Assembly: GCF_018967865.2 (NCBI RefSeq)
Contig: NZ_JAHLZY020000001.1
Location: 62,001 to 126,000 of the forward strand
Direction of reading: 5' to 3'
DNA length: 64,000 bases
Source of the DNA: Hymenobacter siberiensis
GTDB taxonomy: Bacteria > Bacteroidota > Bacteroidia > Cytophagales > Hymenobacteraceae
Shown here: one piece after another, positions 9,622 through 17,539 of the stretch
Layout: each line of letters begins with the position of its first letter
Numbering within the stretch: the stretch's first letter is position 1
The notes under the pieces: generated by a model
Told to the model about the DNA's origin: nothing
Databases searched by the model: none
What the model saw: the letters and a program-made list of their open reading frames with translations, nothing else
Translations under genes and position numbers: made by a program

Positions 9622-9637
9622 TGGTGCTGGCATGGCT
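9622..9637 (+). promoter_or_regulatory. Putative sigma-54 (-24/-12) promoter of the efflux genes
   Basis: TGGTGC at -24 and TGGCT at -12 give the diagnostic GG-N10-GC spacing (GG at 9623-9624, GC at 9635-9636), with two mismatches to TGGYRYRN4TTGCW. It lies 40 bases before the tolC ATG and is divergent from a sigma-54 activator gene. The spacing pattern is degenerate, so context carries much of the weight. Confidence 0.5.
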
Positions 9638-9676
9638 TTCGGTAAGGGCGATGCACACCCTAAGCCACCTGGCCTT

Positions 9677-11041
9677 ATGTTTTCTTCTCAATCTTTAAGA
9701 GGTTTTGCCGGTTTGTCGCTGCTTGGCGGCCTGTCGCTGGCTCAGCCGGCGCTGGCCCAGAACCAGCCTAGCGTGCCGGCTGCCGCCCAGGCCATTGGTC
9801 TGGCCAGCGACTCCCTGACCCTCGGCGCGACGCTGCAGGCCGTGCTCGACGCCAACCCCAGCATCACCAACCTCACCGAACTGTCGGCAGCCTCGACCAG
9901 CCGCCTGAGCCAGACGCGGGCCGGCTTCCTGCCCCAGGTGACGGGCACGGCTACCTACGCCCGCATCGACCCGGTGGTGAAGCTGCCGTTTCAGGGCGAA
10001 ACCCTGCAGTTTGCGCCCAATAACAATTACGACTTCCACCTCACGGCGCAGTACCTGCTGTTTGATTTCGGCAAGAACGATGCAATAGTGAAAGTGGCCG
10101 AGTCGCAGGTGCAGACCGCGCAGGACAACATCACGGTAGCCCGCCGCGACCTGGCGTTCAACGCCGCGCAGGTGTACTACAACATCCTGTTCATGCGCGA
10201 GAGCATTAAGGTGCAGGACCAGCAGATTGCCTCGCTGCAAGCCCACCGCGACGAAATGAATAAGCGCGTGCAGGCCGGCGTGAGCACTAAGTTTGACGTG
10301 ACAACCACCGATGTGCGCATCACCCAAGCCCAAAGCACCAAGCTCGACCTGCAAAACCAGCTGCGCAACCAGCAGGTGCAGCTGGCCCGCCTGCTGCACA
10401 AGCCCGCCCAGGCCGACATTCCGGTGAAAGGCCGCCTCACCTACGAGCCGCAGCCCGTGGATGTAGAGGCCGAGGTGACCAAAGCCAGCAACAACCGCCC
10501 CGAGGTGAAGCTGGCCCGCGACGCCGAAAACGCGGCCGCCATGCAGGCCCGCCTCATTGAGAAAAGCAACATGCCCAGCCTGGGCGCGGGCGTGCAGGCC
10601 GGAGCCAAAAACGGCTATATCCTGCCCGATATCAACCGGATTCGCTTCAATACAGTGGGCGTCATTCAGTTATCGGTGCCGATATATGACGGCAACAAGA
10701 ACAAGAAGCAGCGCGTAGAGGCCGCCGCCATCTCCCGCGCCGCCGTGGCCCGCACCGCCGACACGCAGGAGCAAATCCGCGCCGACGTGCGCCAGGCCGT
10801 CAACAACATGGATTTCAGCCAGGCCCGCCACGAAAACGCTCAGCAGCAAGTAGCCCAGGCCACCCTGGCCCTGAGCAAAGCCCGCGACCGGTACCGCTAC
10901 GGTGTAGGCCAGAACCTCGACGTGCTGGACGCCGAAACGCAACTCGCCCAGGCCCGCCTAGCCTTGGTGCAGGCCGAATACAGCTACACGCTCGGCCAGT
11001 ACCAGCTCCGCCGCGCCACGGGCGAGCAAATATGGCTGTAG
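9677..11041 (+). CDS. TolC family outer-membrane efflux protein
   Basis: The 454-residue protein begins with a signal peptide (MFSSQSLRGFAGLSLLGG, cleaved near ALAQ) and carries the two internally repeated helical halves of TolC. These have LGATLQAVLDANPSI near the N-terminus and GVGQNLDVLDAETQLAQ near the C-terminus. It forms the outer-membrane channel for the EmrA/EmrB proteins downstream. The start is set at the Met before the signal peptide; an upstream in-frame ATG lies within the putative sigma-54 promoter. The stop codon TAG is the first part of a hairpin that fills the spacer to the next gene. Confidence 0.93.
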   Translation: MFSSQSLRGFAGLSLLGGLSLAQPALAQNQPSVPAAAQAIGLASDSLTLGATLQAVLDANPSITNLTELSAASTSRLSQTRAGFLPQVTGTATYARIDPVVKLPFQGETLQFAPNNNYDFHLTAQYLLFDFGKNDAIVKVAESQVQTAQDNITVARRDLAFNAAQVYYNILFMRESIKVQDQQIASLQAHRDEMNKRVQAGVSTKFDVTTTDVRITQAQSTKLDLQNQLRNQQVQLARLLHKPAQADIPVKGRLTYEPQPVDVEAEVTKASNNRPEVKLARDAENAAAMQARLIEKSNMPSLGAGVQAGAKNGYILPDINRIRFNTVGVIQLSVPIYDGNKNKKQRVEAAAISRAAVARTADTQEQIRADVRQAVNNMDFSQARHENAQQQVAQATLALSKARDRYRYGVGQNLDVLDAETQLAQARLALVQAEYSYTLGQYQLRRATGEQIWL

Positions 11042-11299
11042 GTGAGATAGTTAAATGGTGATTTTCGGTGAGGTGTGAGATGGTGAAATGTGAGTTTATT
11101 TTTCATTCTGCATCAGTTGCGCCAGTTGCGCAGACAAAACGAAGCTGTTTAGAAAGTCCCCGAACGGTCATGCTTCGCTGCGCGCTGCATGACCTTTTGA
11201 GTACCTTTTGTGACTTTCTAAACAACTCCAACATCAAAATCACACCTCACCACCTCACATCTCACCGAAACTCACATCCCACCATTTCACTATCTCACC
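11041..11299. repeat. Stop-to-start hairpin spacer, GTGAG family copy A, interrupted by a MITE
   Basis: The spacer between tolC and the stress protein gene is a long inverted repeat. Bases 11041-11061 pair with 11280-11299 (19 of 20), and TTTCGGTGAG at 11063 pairs with CTCACCGAAA at 11261-11270. The centre holds the family loop sequence (GTTGCGCCAGTTGCGCA) and an inserted 89-bp element. Confidence 0.8.
11141..11229. mobile_element. MITE-like element, copy 1 (89 bp, 3-bp target duplication AAC)
   Basis: The element starts GAAGCTGTTTAGAAAGTC and ends with the complement of GGAGTTGTTTAGAAAGTC, giving 18-bp imperfect terminal inverted repeats. An inner GGTCATGC...GCATGACC hairpin is present and no protein is encoded. 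It is flanked on both sides by AAC (11138-11140 and 11230-11232). A second copy of the same length is at 13406-13494. Confidence 0.75.
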
Positions 11300-11301
11300 A
11301 T

Positions 11302-11727
11302 ATGACCATCCTTTGCCCGCTCGATTTCTCGGCCGCTTCGGCTGGCTTAGTAGCCTACGCGGCGGCCCTGGCCGTGGCGATGGGCGCTGAGCTGCGGCTG
11401 CTGCACGTGTGCGAGCCGCAGGAGGACCCCACCGGCCAGCGGCCCGATGCCACGGTGTTTGCGCCCTGCAACGGCCGGATGCAGGCCCTGCAGGCTGCCG
11501 CCCAGGAAGCCGGAGTGGCCCACGTGCACACCGGCATGGTGCGCGGCGAGGCCGCCCCCGCAATTGTGGCCGAAGCCACCCGCCAACAAGCTGATTTGAT
11601 TGTTATTGGCGCGCACGGCCAAACAGGCCTGACCCGCTTTTTGATGGGTACTACCGCCGAAATCGTGCTCCGCACCGCCCGGTGCGCCACCATGCTGGTA
11701 CGCGCGCCTTTGCTGGATGAGGAATGA
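11302..11727 (+). CDS. Universal stress protein (UspA family)
   Basis: The 141-residue protein is a single Usp domain. The N-terminal strand ILCPLDFSAAS includes the family Asp, and the C-terminal ATP-binding signature G-2x-G-9x-G-T is complete (GAHG...GT near residues 109-123). ATP binding is therefore likely. Its place between TolC and EmrA in the same direction suggests co-expression with the pump under stress. The ATG at 11302 is used because the upstream reading frame consists only of spacer hairpin and MITE sequence. Confidence 0.9.
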   Translation: MTILCPLDFSAASAGLVAYAAALAVAMGAELRLLHVCEPQEDPTGQRPDATVFAPCNGRMQALQAAAQEAGVAHVHTGMVRGEAAPAIVAEATRQQADLIVIGAHGQTGLTRFLMGTTAEIVLRTARCATMLVRAPLLDEE

Positions 11728-11832
11728 AGAATGAGGGCTGAAGAATTGTCTTTGCCGACGCTTCAACCCTACCTTCTGCTTGCTCACCCCTCTTTCTGAT
11801 TCTTCATTCTTAATCCTTCATTCTTAATTCTA
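11716..11832. repeat. Heptad-word inverted-repeat spacer between the usp gene and emrA
   Basis: The left arm is built of the 7-mers GATGAGG, AATGAAG, AATGAGG and GCTGAAG. The right arm has the complementary 7-mers TTCATTC, TTAATCC, TTCATTC and TTAATTC and ends six bases before the emrA ATG. The left arm overlaps the last codons and the TGA of the stress protein gene. Confidence 0.65.
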
Positions 11833-11837
11833 TTAAG

Positions 11838-12941
11838 ATGGCCCAGACCGAAACTTCCGTTCAAAACGCTCCGGCTCCCTACCCTAATGCTACCAGCGAA
11901 AGCGAGCACGTAGAAGAGCCCAAAAAGCGCAATCCGCTTTTGCTCATCATAATGGCCCTGGTGCTGCTGGCGGGCGGCTACTATGGCTTCACGCGCTACC
12001 AGTTTGCCAAAGCCCACGAAAGCACCGACGATGCCCAGGTAGAAGGCGACGTGTACCCGGTGCTGCCCCGCGTGGGCGGCCCGGTGCTGGAAGTGAAAGT
12101 GGACGACAACCAGCCCGTAAAAAAGGGCCAGGTCCTCGTGACCCTCGACCAGGCCGACTACCAGCAGCGCGTGAACGCCGCCGAGGCTGCCCTCTTTGCC
12201 GCCCAGGCCCAGGTAACGGCCGCCCGCGCCGGCGTAGGCACCGCCAACGCCAACGTGCGCACCGCCCAAACCGGCATTGGCGTGAGCCAAGCCAACCAGG
12301 AGCGCCTCCAGAAAGACCTCAAGCGCAGCGACTTGCTGCGCAAGCAGGACATCATTCCGCAGAGTGAGTACGATGCGGTGCAGGCCAACCTGAAGGCCAC
12401 GGCCGCCCAGCGCGCCACCGCCACCGACCAGGTGAGCGTGGCCCGCCAGCAGGTAGCCGTGGCCGCGCAGCAGATTGCCGTGGCCCAGGCCGTGGTGAAG
12501 CAGCGCCAGGCCGACCTCGACAACGCCAGGCTGCAGCTGAGCTACACGACCATCGTGGCTCCGCAGGACGGCATCATCAGCAAGAAGAACGTGCAGCCCG
12601 GCCAGGTAGTAGGGCCCGGCCAGCAGCTGTTCGGCATCGTGGGCAGCGCCCGCACCTGGGTGGTGGCCAACTTCAAGGAAACCCAGCTGGAAGACATGAA
12701 AGTGGGCCAGCCCGTGAAGCTGGAAGTGGATGCCTACCCGCATGAGGAGTTCCAGGGCCACATCGAGAGCCTTTCGGCCGCTACCGGCGCCCGCTTCGCC
12801 CTGCTGCCCCCCGACAACGCCAGCGGCAACTTCGTGAAAGTAACCCAGCGCGTACCCGTAAAAATCGTGCTCGACAAGGAGGATGCCCAGCACCCCCTGC
12901 GCGCCGGCATGAGCGTGAACGCGGTGGTAACGGTGAAGTAG
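11838..12941 (+). CDS. emrA: HlyD/EmrA-type membrane fusion protein
   Basis: The 367-residue protein has a cytoplasmic N-tail, one membrane segment (LLLIIMALVLLAGGYYGF, near 34-52), a split lipoyl domain (GGPVLEVKVDDNQPVKKGQ near 78) and a long Ala/Gln-rich coiled-coil hairpin (about 110-215). After the hairpin the lipoyl half returns as TTIVAPQDGIISKK, followed by a beta-barrel domain. This is the periplasmic adaptor linking an EmrB-type inner-membrane antiporter to TolC. The neighbours on both sides supply those partners. The EmrA subgroup is assigned from the ESTDDAQVEGDV segment and from context. Confidence 0.92.
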   Translation: MAQTETSVQNAPAPYPNATSESEHVEEPKKRNPLLLIIMALVLLAGGYYGFTRYQFAKAHESTDDAQVEGDVYPVLPRVGGPVLEVKVDDNQPVKKGQVLVTLDQADYQQRVNAAEAALFAAQAQVTAARAGVGTANANVRTAQTGIGVSQANQERLQKDLKRSDLLRKQDIIPQSEYDAVQANLKATAAQRATATDQVSVARQQVAVAAQQIAVAQAVVKQRQADLDNARLQLSYTTIVAPQDGIISKKNVQPGQVVGPGQQLFGIVGSARTWVVANFKETQLEDMKVGQPVKLEVDAYPHEEFQGHIESLSAATGARFALLPPDNASGNFVKVTQRVPVKIVLDKEDAQHPLRAGMSVNAVVTVK

Positions 12942-12942
12942 G

Positions 12943-13058
12943 TTTCGGTGAGGTGTGAGATGGTGAGGTGTGCGTTTGATGTTTCGCTTGCGCAAATGGC
13001 GCAATTGGCACAGTTAAAACATCAAACGCACACCTCACCATCTCACACCTCACCGAAA
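12943..13058. repeat. GTGAG-family hairpin spacer, copy B, with perfect 42-bp arms
   Basis: Bases 12943-12984 are the exact reverse complement of 13017-13058 (42 of 42). The 32-nt loop contains TTGCGCAAATGGCGCAATTGG. The repeat begins at the end of emrA and ends two bases before the stop codon of the convergent four-helix-bundle gene. Confidence 0.9.
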
Positions 13059-13059
13059 C

Positions 13060-13392
13060 TCACCGTTGGGCTTTTTTGCGGGCGCTGGCTAGAATGGATA
13101 CAATCTCCAAGTATTCCTGCTCAATACTGGTTAACCGAATTTTGGCGACTATACCCGAATCGCCGAGGAGTTCGAGCCAAAAAAGGGTTTCATCGGCTTC
13201 CTCTACACAGATACAGCACTTCGCATACCACTCGGCCGTAGAACGGCCCCGGCAGGCGGCCCGGAAATTGGCAGCTACTGAAGTAGCAGAACGCAATAGC
13301 TGCTTCCCTAATACAGCAGCTTCGCCCGTGCGTGGCAGCTGCTGAAATACCCGAATTATTCGCAGCGATGCCTCTTTGGTGCGCATCCGCAC
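13060..13392 (-). CDS. Four helix bundle protein (S23/IVP family)
   Basis: This 110-residue protein fits the four-helix-bundle family found as 23S rRNA intervening-sequence proteins and as free genes in Bacteroidota. Typical segments are GKQLLRSATSVAANFRAACRG near 28 and KCCICVEEADETLFWLELL near 58. The related Avd proteins work with diversity-generating retroelements, but no reverse transcriptase or variable repeat is present here. The gene lies antisense between emrA and emrB, bracketed by a 42-bp-arm hairpin and a MITE, so this block looks inserted into an older efflux operon. Function is unknown. Confidence 0.85.
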   Translation of the reverse strand: MRMRTKEASLRIIRVFQQLPRTGEAAVLGKQLLRSATSVAANFRAACRGRSTAEWYAKCCICVEEADETLFWLELLGDSGIVAKIRLTSIEQEYLEIVSILASARKKAQR

Positions 13393-13405
13393 CGCTTCAT
13401 TAAAT

Positions 13406-13494
13406 GAAGCTGTTTAGAAAATCCCCGAACGGTCATGCTTCGCTGCGCGCTGCATGACCGTTTGAGTACCTTTTGCAACTTTCTAAACAACTCC
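13406..13494. mobile_element. MITE-like element, copy 2 (89 bp, 3-bp target duplication AAT)
   Basis: Same length and nearly the same sequence as the element at 11141-11229, with the same terminal inverted repeats and inner GGTCATGC hairpin. It is flanked by AAT on both sides (13403-13405 and 13495-13497). No coding capacity. Confidence 0.75.
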
Positions 13495-13534
13495 AATGAC
13501 AAGCGGGGAACAAACAATTCTTCTTCCATAATAA

Positions 13535-13607
13535 CAGTGAACCAGTGAGTTGCTAAAGCGCAAATAACGCCTATCAACTCACCATTTCACACCTCACTAT
13601 TTCACCA
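13535..13607. repeat. GTGAG-family hairpin spacer, copy E, directly before emrB
   Basis: GTGAACCAGTGAGTTG pairs imperfectly with CAACTCACCATTTCAC. The loop between them contains the family word GCGCAAATAACGC. The right arm runs up to the emrB start codon. Confidence 0.55.
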
Positions 13608-13608
13608 T

Positions 13609-15180
13609 ATGGAGACCGGTTTTAGAAAATGGATTATCGTGGTGACGGTGGTGCTTTGCGTGCTGCTCGAGCTCATCGATACCAGCATTGTGAACGTGGC
13701 CCTGACCCAGATGATGGGCAACCTCTCGGCCACGCAGCAGGAAGTGAGCTGGGTGGTGGCCTCCTACGGCATCGCCAACGTGATTGTGATTCCGATGACC
13801 GGCTTCCTGGCCGAGCAGTTCGGGCGCAAAAACTACTTCTTCTTTTCGGTGATTCTGTTTACGCTGGCCTCCATGGCCTGCGGGCAGAGCACCAACCTGT
13901 GGGAGCTGGTGGCCTTCCGCTTCATTCAGGGTGTGGGCGGCGGCGCCCTCATGGCCACGTCACAGGCCATTCTGATTGATACTTTTCCGCCCAAGCAACT
14001 GCCTCTGGGGCAGGCCTTGTTTGGCATGGGCGTGATTATCGGCCCCACCATCGGGCCCACGCTGGGCGGCTACATCGTGGATAACTACGACTGGCCCTGG
14101 ATTTTCTACGTGAACGTGCCGGTGGGCATCATGGCCGCCATCTTCACCTGGTTGTTCATTAGGGACCCGGAGCGCATCAAAAACGCCATTCCCCGGCCCC
14201 TACGCGAAATTGACTGGTCCGGTATCGGCCTGCTGATTCTGGGCGTGGGCTCGCTGCAGTTTGTGCTGGAGCAGGGCGAAACCAACGACTGGTTCGACGA
14301 CTCCACCATCGTGCTGTTTACCGGGCTGTCGGTTATCGGCATCGTGGGCTTTATCTGGCGCGAGCTCACGGCCAAGGCCCCCATCGTGGACCTGCGCGTG
14401 CTCACCAAGAGCCGCAACCTGGCGGTGGGTGCTTTTCTGTCGTTCGTGCTGGGCTTCGGCCTGTTTGCCTCGGTGTTTGTGTTTCCCATCTTCACGCAGC
14501 GCATTCTGGGCTTCACGGCGGCCCAAACGGGCTACCTGTTGCTGCCTGGTGCCCTGGCCTCGGGCTTCATGATGCCCATCATCGGAAGGATGCTGGTGAA
14601 GGGCGTGCCCCAGAAACTGATGATTCCGATTGGCTTCACCATCTTCTTCCTCTTCACGTTCTGGATTGCCGCCCGCCTCACGCCCACAGCCGGCGAGAGC
14701 GACTTCTTCTGGCCCCTCATCTTGCGCGGCGTGGGCCTGGGCCTCATTTTCCTGCCCATCACCACCATGAGCCTGGCCGGCTTGCAGGGCAAGGACGCGG
14801 GCCAGGCCGCCGGCCTCACCGGCATGATTCGCCAACTCGGCGGTTCGTTTGGCGTGGCCATCGTGGGCACCTACCTGGAACGCAACATTGCCCAGAACCG
14901 GGTGGCGCTGCTACCCAACATCTCGCTCTACAACGAGGCCACGGTTCAGCGCATCCAGGCGTTCACCCAGAACTTCTTGGCGCGCGGCTTCCCGCTGGAG
15001 CAGGCCCGGCAACAGGCCTACGCCGCCCTCGAAGGTATTCTGATGAAGCAGGTTGCCATTATCACCTACGGACAGGTATTCACGGGCCTGGGGCTGTTCT
15101 TCATCGCCTGCGTGCCGCTGGTGCTGCTCATCAAGCGCAACAAGTCCGGTGCCGCCATCGACCTGAACGCCGCGCACTAG
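13609..15180 (+). CDS. emrB: EmrB-type MFS multidrug efflux transporter (DHA2 family)
   Basis: The 523-residue protein has 14 predicted membrane segments and the DHA2 hallmarks LIDTSIVNVALTQM in helix 1, LAEQFGRKNYF (motif A) between helices 2 and 3, and GVGGGALMATSQAILID in helix 4. It is expected to export toxic compounds in exchange for protons, across both membranes with EmrA and TolC. It is separated from emrA by 667 bp holding an antisense gene, a MITE and two hairpins, so transcription from the tolC promoter may be weakened. Confidence 0.94.
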   Translation: METGFRKWIIVVTVVLCVLLELIDTSIVNVALTQMMGNLSATQQEVSWVVASYGIANVIVIPMTGFLAEQFGRKNYFFFSVILFTLASMACGQSTNLWELVAFRFIQGVGGGALMATSQAILIDTFPPKQLPLGQALFGMGVIIGPTIGPTLGGYIVDNYDWPWIFYVNVPVGIMAAIFTWLFIRDPERIKNAIPRPLREIDWSGIGLLILGVGSLQFVLEQGETNDWFDDSTIVLFTGLSVIGIVGFIWRELTAKAPIVDLRVLTKSRNLAVGAFLSFVLGFGLFASVFVFPIFTQRILGFTAAQTGYLLLPGALASGFMMPIIGRMLVKGVPQKLMIPIGFTIFFLFTFWIAARLTPTAGESDFFWPLILRGVGLGLIFLPITTMSLAGLQGKDAGQAAGLTGMIRQLGGSFGVAIVGTYLERNIAQNRVALLPNISLYNEATVQRIQAFTQNFLARGFPLEQARQQAYAALEGILMKQVAIITYGQVFTGLGLFFIACVPLVLLIKRNKSGAAIDLNAAH

Positions 15181-15181
15181 C

Positions 15182-15355
15182 GGTGAGGTGTGAAATGGCG
15201 AGGTGGTGAGTTTGATATTCACTCGTCTATCTGCCACTGTTTTTTCAAGCAAATAAGCCCCTGACAGTTAGCTGTCAGGGGCTTATTTGCTACTCATTAA
15301 AATGTTACGCAGGGTGCTTTAATGTCAAACCCACCACCTCACCATTTCACACTTC
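15182..15355. repeat. GTGAG-family spacer, copy C, enclosing a terminator
   Basis: GGTGAGGTGTGAAATGGCGA just after the emrB stop pairs with TCACCATTTCACACTTCACC near 15338-15357. About 31 of 34 bases match across the full arms. A separate perfect hairpin (15248-15291) occupies the loop. Confidence 0.7.
15248..15291. terminator. Hairpin terminator between emrB and the convergent lipoprotein gene
   Basis: A perfect 20-bp stem (AGCAAATAAGCCCCTGACAG and its complement) with a TTAG loop. The stem's own A/T-rich outer end can act as the U tract in both directions. Confidence 0.75.
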
Positions 15356-15360
15356 ACCAC

Positions 15361-16395
15361 CTACTGATACTGAATGTACAGCGGCGAAGGTGTGAGGGCA
15401 ATCACCTCGCTGGGCGTCATGATGTGGTGGGGCTTGGGGCGGGCGTCGTACTCGTAGAACAGCTTGAAGCCGGTGTACTGCACGGGCTCGGCCTTGATGT
15501 AGGCATCGTAGGAGTCCTTTTTCAGGGTCGGGTCGCCGTGGCCGTCCATGTGCATTACCACCTGCACGCGGGGGTCGAGCTTGATGTTTTTGTAGTTGCT
15601 CAGCATTTTGCGGGTGAAGCGGTGCACCGTCAGCACCTTGGGTGGCAGGTGGTTTTCGCTCACAATGCGGGCCAGGAAGTTGATGGTGAAGTTCACGTCC
15701 TTGGCATCGAGGGTGCCGATGCGCTGGTTGGGGCGCACGCCGGGCATGGTGGCCAGCGAAAACTCGGGGTCGATGCCCAGGTGCACAATGGGGTCTTTGA
15801 GGTACTGCTCCAGCTTGGGCAGCTCGGCCTGCAGGGTGCTGTGGCCGGGCTGCACGTCCAGAAACAGAATGCAGTTGTGCTCCTTGGCCCAGGAAATTAC
15901 TTCCTCAATCGTGGATTTGGAGTTCATCAGGCGCCATTTGCCGTCTTTGCCGGCGGTGCCCTGGGCTGTGATGGTTACGTTGTGCAAAGCCGGCTGCACC
16001 GGGATGCTGGGGTCGGCGGCCTGCCACTCCTTTATCACGCCCGCAAATTTGCGGAACATCTGGTCCTTGGGCTCGCGGCCCAGAATACCCATGCCCTTCG
16101 AGCGGATGTTACCATAAAACGCCACAATGCGGTGGCCCGGCAGGATGGCGCCCGGCAGCTGCCCGTTTTTCTTGGCAATACTGTCGGCCTTCAGCGAATC
16201 GCGGCGCATGGCCATCGCCTGAATCTTGATGGTATCGATGGGCGCCGGCTGGGCGGCCGTGTCGCCACCGGCGGTAGCGGTGCCGGCCGTGCTTTTTTCA
16301 CCCTCGGCGGGGCGGGTGGAACAAGCGGGCAGGGCGAGGGCCGCAAAGAGGCCCAGCGAAGCGACAAACGCGCTAGGGGTGGCTTTTAGAAACAC
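15361..16395 (-). CDS. Uncharacterised lipoprotein
   Basis: No family was recognised with confidence. Read from the GTG at 16395, the protein has 344 residues and starts with a lipoprotein signal (MFLKATPS, then a hydrophobic core ending ALPAC, Cys 25). A Thr/Ala-rich linker follows, then a globular domain beginning HRIVAFYGN. That domain has alternating strands such as ILFLDVQPG, IVHLGIDPEF and VQVVMHMDGHGDP, suggestive of a TIM-barrel-like fold. An ATG at 16485 is also in frame, but a TACCTTTG promoter element lies inside that extension, so a start at 16395 (GTG) or 16401 (TTG) is preferred. Confidence 0.75.
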   Translation of the reverse strand: MFLKATPSAFVASLGLFAALALPACSTRPAEGEKSTAGTATAGGDTAAQPAPIDTIKIQAMAMRRDSLKADSIAKKNGQLPGAILPGHRIVAFYGNIRSKGMGILGREPKDQMFRKFAGVIKEWQAADPSIPVQPALHNVTITAQGTAGKDGKWRLMNSKSTIEEVISWAKEHNCILFLDVQPGHSTLQAELPKLEQYLKDPIVHLGIDPEFSLATMPGVRPNQRIGTLDAKDVNFTINFLARIVSENHLPPKVLTVHRFTRKMLSNYKNIKLDPRVQVVMHMDGHGDPTLKKDSYDAYIKAEPVQYTGFKLFYEYDARPKPHHIMTPSEVIALTPSPLYIQYQ

Positions 16396-16431
16396 TGACA
16401 ATGGAGGACAATACGAACAATAGATATAGCT

Positions 16432-16439
16432 CAAAGGTA
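16432..16439 (-). promoter_or_regulatory. -7 element TACCTTTG of the lipoprotein gene
   Basis: An exact TAnnTTTG match on the minus strand, giving a leader of about 25-35 nt to the preferred GTG or TTG start. It argues against the ATG start at 16485. Confidence 0.55.
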
Positions 16440-16494
16440 AGGGTTTCCGTGTCGCTCGGCCCGTCGATGCCTTGAGATTCACCAAAACTACACC

Positions 16495-17325
16495 TTACCG
16501 GGCAGGCTGGCGCGTAACCGGCTGGATGGTTACCTCAAACCACGCCGTGGGGTCGGCGAGCGGGTCGGGCACCTGCGCGGGCAGCAACGTGGGCGAGTAA
16601 AGGGCGCACAGCGTGTTTTCTACCTGCACCAGCTGGCCAGTGGCGGCCGCGGGCAGCCCATCGAGCAGGCCGGCCAACACCTCCCAGCGCGGCTCGCCCG
16701 GCTGGCGGCTGGCATCGTGCCATACAACTATAGTATTCGGGCCCACCAGGTACTCAAACACGCGTCGGGTATCGGTCCGCACGGCCTCATAGCGGTGGTC
16801 GCCGTCGATGAAAATCATATCAAACGGCCCGCCCAGCGCAGCAAAGTCGTAGGTGGCCGAGTTGCCGTGCAGGTGGCGCACGTTGGGCAGTGGCTTCGAG
16901 AAGAAGCCATGCAGCTCGATGTATCGCTCGGGCAGGCCCAGGGCGCGAATTTCTTCATCCGACAGGTTCAGGGTGAAGACTTCGGCGGCGACTTCGGCCA
17001 CGTTGGCGGCGCTCTCACCGCGCCAGGTGCCGATTTCGAGGTAGCGGCAGCCCGGCACGCGGCGGGCCAGGGCACGCAGCAGCAGCAAATCCGTGGGCAG
17101 CGAGCCGCCCTCGCGGAAGGCAAATGGGCGCACCATGGTATCGGCCGGGCTTAGGAAATGTGCCAATGAAACCATTGGCAGGCCTTTGGCCGTGAGCTGG
17201 CGGCCGGCGTGGGCCAGCGCCCGGCGCTGCCACTCGGCCACATCACCGGCAATGACGTGGTTGAGCAGTGAGGGGGTGCGGGCCAGGCTGCGCAGGGCCT
17301 GCAAGGCAACAGATAATCGGGACAT
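16495..17325 (-). CDS. Class I SAM-dependent methyltransferase (Methyltransf_24 type)
   Basis: The 276-residue protein carries a SAM-binding motif I (YLEIGTWRGESAANVAEVA, near 97), an acidic motif II region, and FDMIFIDGDHRYEAV near 178, the characteristic Methyltransf_24 DGDH motif. The C-terminal part contains NTIVVWHDASR. Homologues methylate sugars or small molecules, or sit in glycan clusters; the substrate here cannot be inferred. A TAACTTTA sequence about 110 bases upstream is a possible promoter. It lies directly upstream of the lipoprotein gene on the same strand. Confidence 0.85.
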   Translation of the reverse strand: MSRLSVALQALRSLARTPSLLNHVIAGDVAEWQRRALAHAGRQLTAKGLPMVSLAHFLSPADTMVRPFAFREGGSLPTDLLLLRALARRVPGCRYLEIGTWRGESAANVAEVAAEVFTLNLSDEEIRALGLPERYIELHGFFSKPLPNVRHLHGNSATYDFAALGGPFDMIFIDGDHRYEAVRTDTRRVFEYLVGPNTIVVWHDASRQPGEPRWEVLAGLLDGLPAAATGQLVQVENTLCALYSPTLLPAQVPDPLADPTAWFEVTIQPVTRQPAR

Positions 17326-17539
17326 GGTTGGTAGTCAGGTGCAGGTTGCCAATGGACAGGCCACCACCGACAAGGCAGGCGCAACCGGGCAGCGGGCAAT
17401 TAAAAAGCAGCTCTGACCGCTGCTTCCGGCCCTAAAGTTACTTGAGGAGCTGCGGCCGGGCTTCTGCGGAGCCATCAACGCAGAAAGGCCCCGGCGCAGA
17501 CCGGAGCATTTCGAGCGGTTTCTCTCGGTTTTGCCAGGT

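Noticed and set aside
13060..13392. Possible diversity-generating retroelement (Avd-like protein)
   Set aside because: The four-helix-bundle protein is related to Avd, but there is no reverse transcriptase, template repeat or variable repeat nearby.
15322..16389. Long plus-strand open frame of 355 codons
   Set aside because: It is antisense to the lipoprotein gene, has skewed His/Gly/Val composition typical of antisense frames in GC-rich DNA, and matches no family.
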